DNA of 57,584 bases, from assembly GCF_000334155.1 (NCBI RefSeq), contig NZ_ANNK01000127.1, forward strand, positions 1 to 57,584, written 5' to 3'. The stretch is from Halalkalibacterium ligniniphilum. Lineage in GTDB: Bacteria; Bacillota; Bacilli; Bacillales; Bacillaceae_D. Of the stretch, positions 55,825 to 57,584 are shown piece after piece (position 1 is the stretch's first letter; each line of letters opens with the position of its first letter). Under the pieces are notes generated by a model. The model searched no databases and was not told where the DNA came from. It saw nothing but the letters and a program-made list of their open reading frames with translations. The position numbers and the translations under genes are program-made.

Positions 55825-56613
55825 ATGAAAGCAGGAATGAAAACAACAAAAGAAAATACGTTATCATCGGTTAAAAATGCTTTACGTTTACTAAAAAGCT
55901 TTTCTTCCGAAGAGCCTGAAAAGAAAATTACGGAATTAGCAAAATCACTAAATTTAGGAACAAGTACGGTAAGTAGGTTAATGACAACATTGGCTAGTGA
56001 AGGGTTTGTCTATAAAAAGAACCATCGATATCGCCTAGGCTGGTCTCTTCTATCATTAAGTGGTGTTGTAACAGCAGATATTGAAATTCATCAAGAAGCT
56101 ATCCCTGTTCTAAATAATTTATTAACCAAGACTGAAGAGACATCGCACTTAAATATACTTGAAGGATTAGAGGCTATTTGTATTCACAAAGTAGAAAGTA
56201 CGCATGCGGTCCGTGCCTTCACCCAAATTGGGAATAGAAATCCATTACATTGTACAAGTTCAGGAAAAGTACTACTTGCATTTAATGAAGAAAAATTATT
56301 TGATAAGCTTACGGAAAATGGATTGCAAGCTTATACGTATAACACGATTACTGACTCCGTTCAGCTTCGAGAGGCTTTAGCGGAAATAAGAGAGCAAGGC
56401 TATGCAGTAAGTAACGAAGAAATTTATCAAGGGGTGGCAGCGATTGCCGCACCGATTCGAGATTATACTGGGGAAGTTGTGGCTGCCATCAACATTATCG
56501 GCCCGATCCAACGAATTAACCGACATAGTATCCCGAACCATACGAAAAATGTCGTTGAGGCCGCAAAGGAAATTTCAGAACGACTTGGGTATTTAGAAAG
56601 CTTCAGGAAATAA
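55825..56613 (+). CDS. IclR-family transcriptional regulator
   Basis: A 262-residue IclR regulator. Residues about 13-75 form the winged helix-turn-helix (NALRLLKSFSSEEPEKKITELAKSLNLGTSTVSRLMTTL region), the rest the ligand-binding domain with IHKVESTHAVRAF, RNPLHCTSSGKVLLAF and GYAVSNEEIYQGVAAIAAPI. IclR proteins often govern catabolism of aromatic acids such as protocatechuate, homogentisate or phthalate, and commonly regulate the divergent operon, here the TRAP-Rieske cluster. The ATG lies five bases after a GAGGTGTAGGG site. Confidence 0.92.
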   Translation: MKAGMKTTKENTLSSVKNALRLLKSFSSEEPEKKITELAKSLNLGTSTVSRLMTTLASEGFVYKKNHRYRLGWSLLSLSGVVTADIEIHQEAIPVLNNLLTKTEETSHLNILEGLEAICIHKVESTHAVRAFTQIGNRNPLHCTSSGKVLLAFNEEKLFDKLTENGLQAYTYNTITDSVQLREALAEIREQGYAVSNEEIYQGVAAIAAPIRDYTGEVVAAINIIGPIQRINRHSIPNHTKNVVEAAKEISERLGYLESFRK

Positions 56614-56631
56614 TTGTTTATTGTTAAATTG

Positions 56632-56665
56632 CTGAAGCCCAGCCTATAAGTGGGCTGGGTTTCAG
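56632..56665. terminator. Bidirectional terminator behind the IclR gene
   Basis: CTGAA-CCCAGCC pairs with GGCTGGG-TTCAG (one wobble) around TATAAGTG, between the IclR gene and the converging alkaline phosphatase gene. Confidence 0.8.
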
Positions 56666-56688
56666 GGATGATATCTTGATCTAGACAA

Positions 56689-57584
56689 TTAATTCGTTCT
56701 TCTTTCTTCTAGTTGGCTCATAAAGTTCTCTTCATCAGTAAACAACTCAGTTCCCATTAAATAAGAGATGATTCGTGGCAAATCAGTATTGTCAAGCAAG
56801 CCAACAAATTCATTTGCTCCTTCACCATAAGCATATAATGGAACTTCGACGCCAGAATGATTGCGTGTTCCCCAGCTGATGTACGCATGGTTTGAAACGA
56901 CCGTTCCAAGTACGTTTGATAATGCATACTGATCGTTCCAATTGACTGAAGTAATCATTTTTTCATCTTCCTCTGTTATCTCAAAGCCAACGAAAGGTGA
57001 AACGATTTCGTTAATATTGGCTACGTACGCTTTTGTTTCTTCAGGCTTATTGCTTGTTGTTCCAATGGCTACATGTTTACCAAACATTTCAGCAAATGAT
57101 TGAACGTTCACATAGTTACTTTTCTCTTCTGCGTCATAAAACATATCAAATAACTTTACTTCTCTCCCGTTGTTAACTTCTTGGCGACCAAAGTCAAGAG
57201 TGACGCTGTGTGTATTATTCTTTAATACTGCTTTTCTTGTTTTTGAATCATAGGTAAATGATGTACTGAATTGTCTCGCTGCCTGGCGAACTGGAAGATA
57301 ATGATTTCCATCAACTTCTTTGCTTCCTGTTAGGGAAAGGCTTAGAGCATTCGTAACTAATTGTTCTGCAATCACATTGTTACTTGCTTTAACATTTTTT
57401 AAAATGGAAATATTGTCTGCATATCCACCAGGAGTTGTGCCAATAACCATTCCACCAGTCTCATGGTCACCTACAACGACGACTAAGGTTTCCTTATCTT
57501 CTTTTGCAAATTCAAGAGCTTCGTCTACAGCTTTTTCAAATTCTAACGTATCCGTAATTGCAGCAACAGGATCGTTGGCATGTC
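56689..57584 (-). CDS. Alkaline phosphatase, C-terminal part, with inserted stalk-like domain (cut by window edge)
   Basis: The last 298 residues of a PhoA-family phosphomonoesterase; the nucleophile serine region lies beyond the right edge. The visible metal-site motifs are HANDPVAAITDT, VVVVGDHETGG and, near the end, SWGTRNHSGVEVPLYAYGEG with the last His ligand. Between the second and third motif lies an extra segment (57076-57309) reading NHYLPVRQAARQF and later SNYVNVQSFAEMFG, the two halves of a copper-amine-oxidase-N/stalk-type domain. Secreted alkaline phosphatases release phosphate from organic esters and are commonly controlled by PhoP. The reading continues in frame from the window edge to TAA at 56689. 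Confidence 0.88.
   Translation of the reverse strand, partial: HANDPVAAITDTLEFEKAVDEALEFAKEDKETLVVVVGDHETGGMVIGTTPGGYADNISILKNVKASNNVIAEQLVTNALSLSLTGSKEVDGNHYLPVRQAARQFSTSFTYDSKTRKAVLKNNTHSVTLDFGRQEVNNGREVKLFDMFYDAEEKSNYVNVQSFAEMFGKHVAIGTTSNKPEETKAYVANINEIVSPFVGFEITEEDEKMITSVNWNDQYALSNVLGTVVSNHAYISWGTRNHSGVEVPLYAYGEGANEFVGLLDNTDLPRIISYLMGTELFTDEENFMSQLEERRTN

Overview
The window is a 57.6-kb stretch of a low-GC Gram-positive chromosome from the Bacillaceae, probably a Bacillus/Alkalihalobacillus-type spore former. The evidence is SpoVR, Bacillus-style Shine-Dalgarno sequences (AGGAGG/GGGGAG), perfect CcpA cre boxes, and many genes whose sequences and order match B. subtilis (yngJIH, glpPFKD-pgcA, glgCDAP, yhcX, iolU, ycsA, mtnE/mtnU, sfsA). 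No rRNA, tRNA, CRISPR array or prophage is seen.

Layout. 1-3.5 kb: the start of an acyl-CoA/leucine-type catabolic operon (acyl-CoA dehydrogenase, acyl-CoA synthetase, biotin carboxylase running off the left edge) with a sigma-A promoter, a perfect cre and an inverted repeat upstream. 3.7-12.4 kb: amidase, LysN-like aminotransferase, ferritin, scyllo-inositol dehydrogenase IolU, SpoVR and phosphoglucomutase PgcA. 12.7-17.7 kb: the glycerol regulon glpP-glpF-glpK-glpD, with two leader terminators of the kind controlled by GlpP and a cre inside the glpF promoter. 17.8-21.9 kb: a FixH/YtkA-like protein, a GNAT-nitrilase fusion (YhcX), CheX and a DUF2225 protein. 22.1-28.4 kb: glycogen operon glgC-glgD-glgA-glgP, without glgB. 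28.5-41.3 kb: glycerophosphodiester phosphodiesterase, a PucR/CdaR-type regulator, the ycsA-FAH pair, Mn catalase, mtnE behind an unassigned structured leader, an M20 peptidase, mtnU with a nitroreductase, DedA, a DUF418 protein and SfsA.

41.5-44.5 kb: an IS110-family element with a structured 5' region that looks like a bridge RNA, then a small receiver-like protein and a GrpB-family protein. 44.6-56.6 kb: an AT-rich accessory island beginning at a decayed metY and ending at a divergent IclR regulator. It encodes a TRAP-TAXI importer, a phthalate-dioxygenase-like Rieske oxygenase, a small four-cysteine zinc-ribbon/rubredoxin-like protein, a class II aldolase-type decarboxylase/aldolase, a Gfo/Idh dehydrogenase resembling phthalate-dihydrodiol dehydrogenase, two EamA transporters, a PuuE/cyclic-imidase-like hydrolase and an isochorismatase-family amidase. 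Read together, the island could take up an aromatic (or cyclic imide) carboxylate, open the imide, remove the amide nitrogen, and dihydroxylate, dehydrogenate and decarboxylate the ring. This is inference from family membership and gene order. The right edge carries the C-terminal part of an alkaline phosphatase with an inserted stalk-type domain.

The non-coding layer is rich. It includes two copies of a ~130-bp dispersed repeat, two copies of a GAGGCTGGGACA-ended repeat in opposite orientations about 10.5 kb apart, a REP-like palindrome behind ferritin, an orphan attenuator-like leader upstream of mtnE, and about twenty intrinsic terminators.
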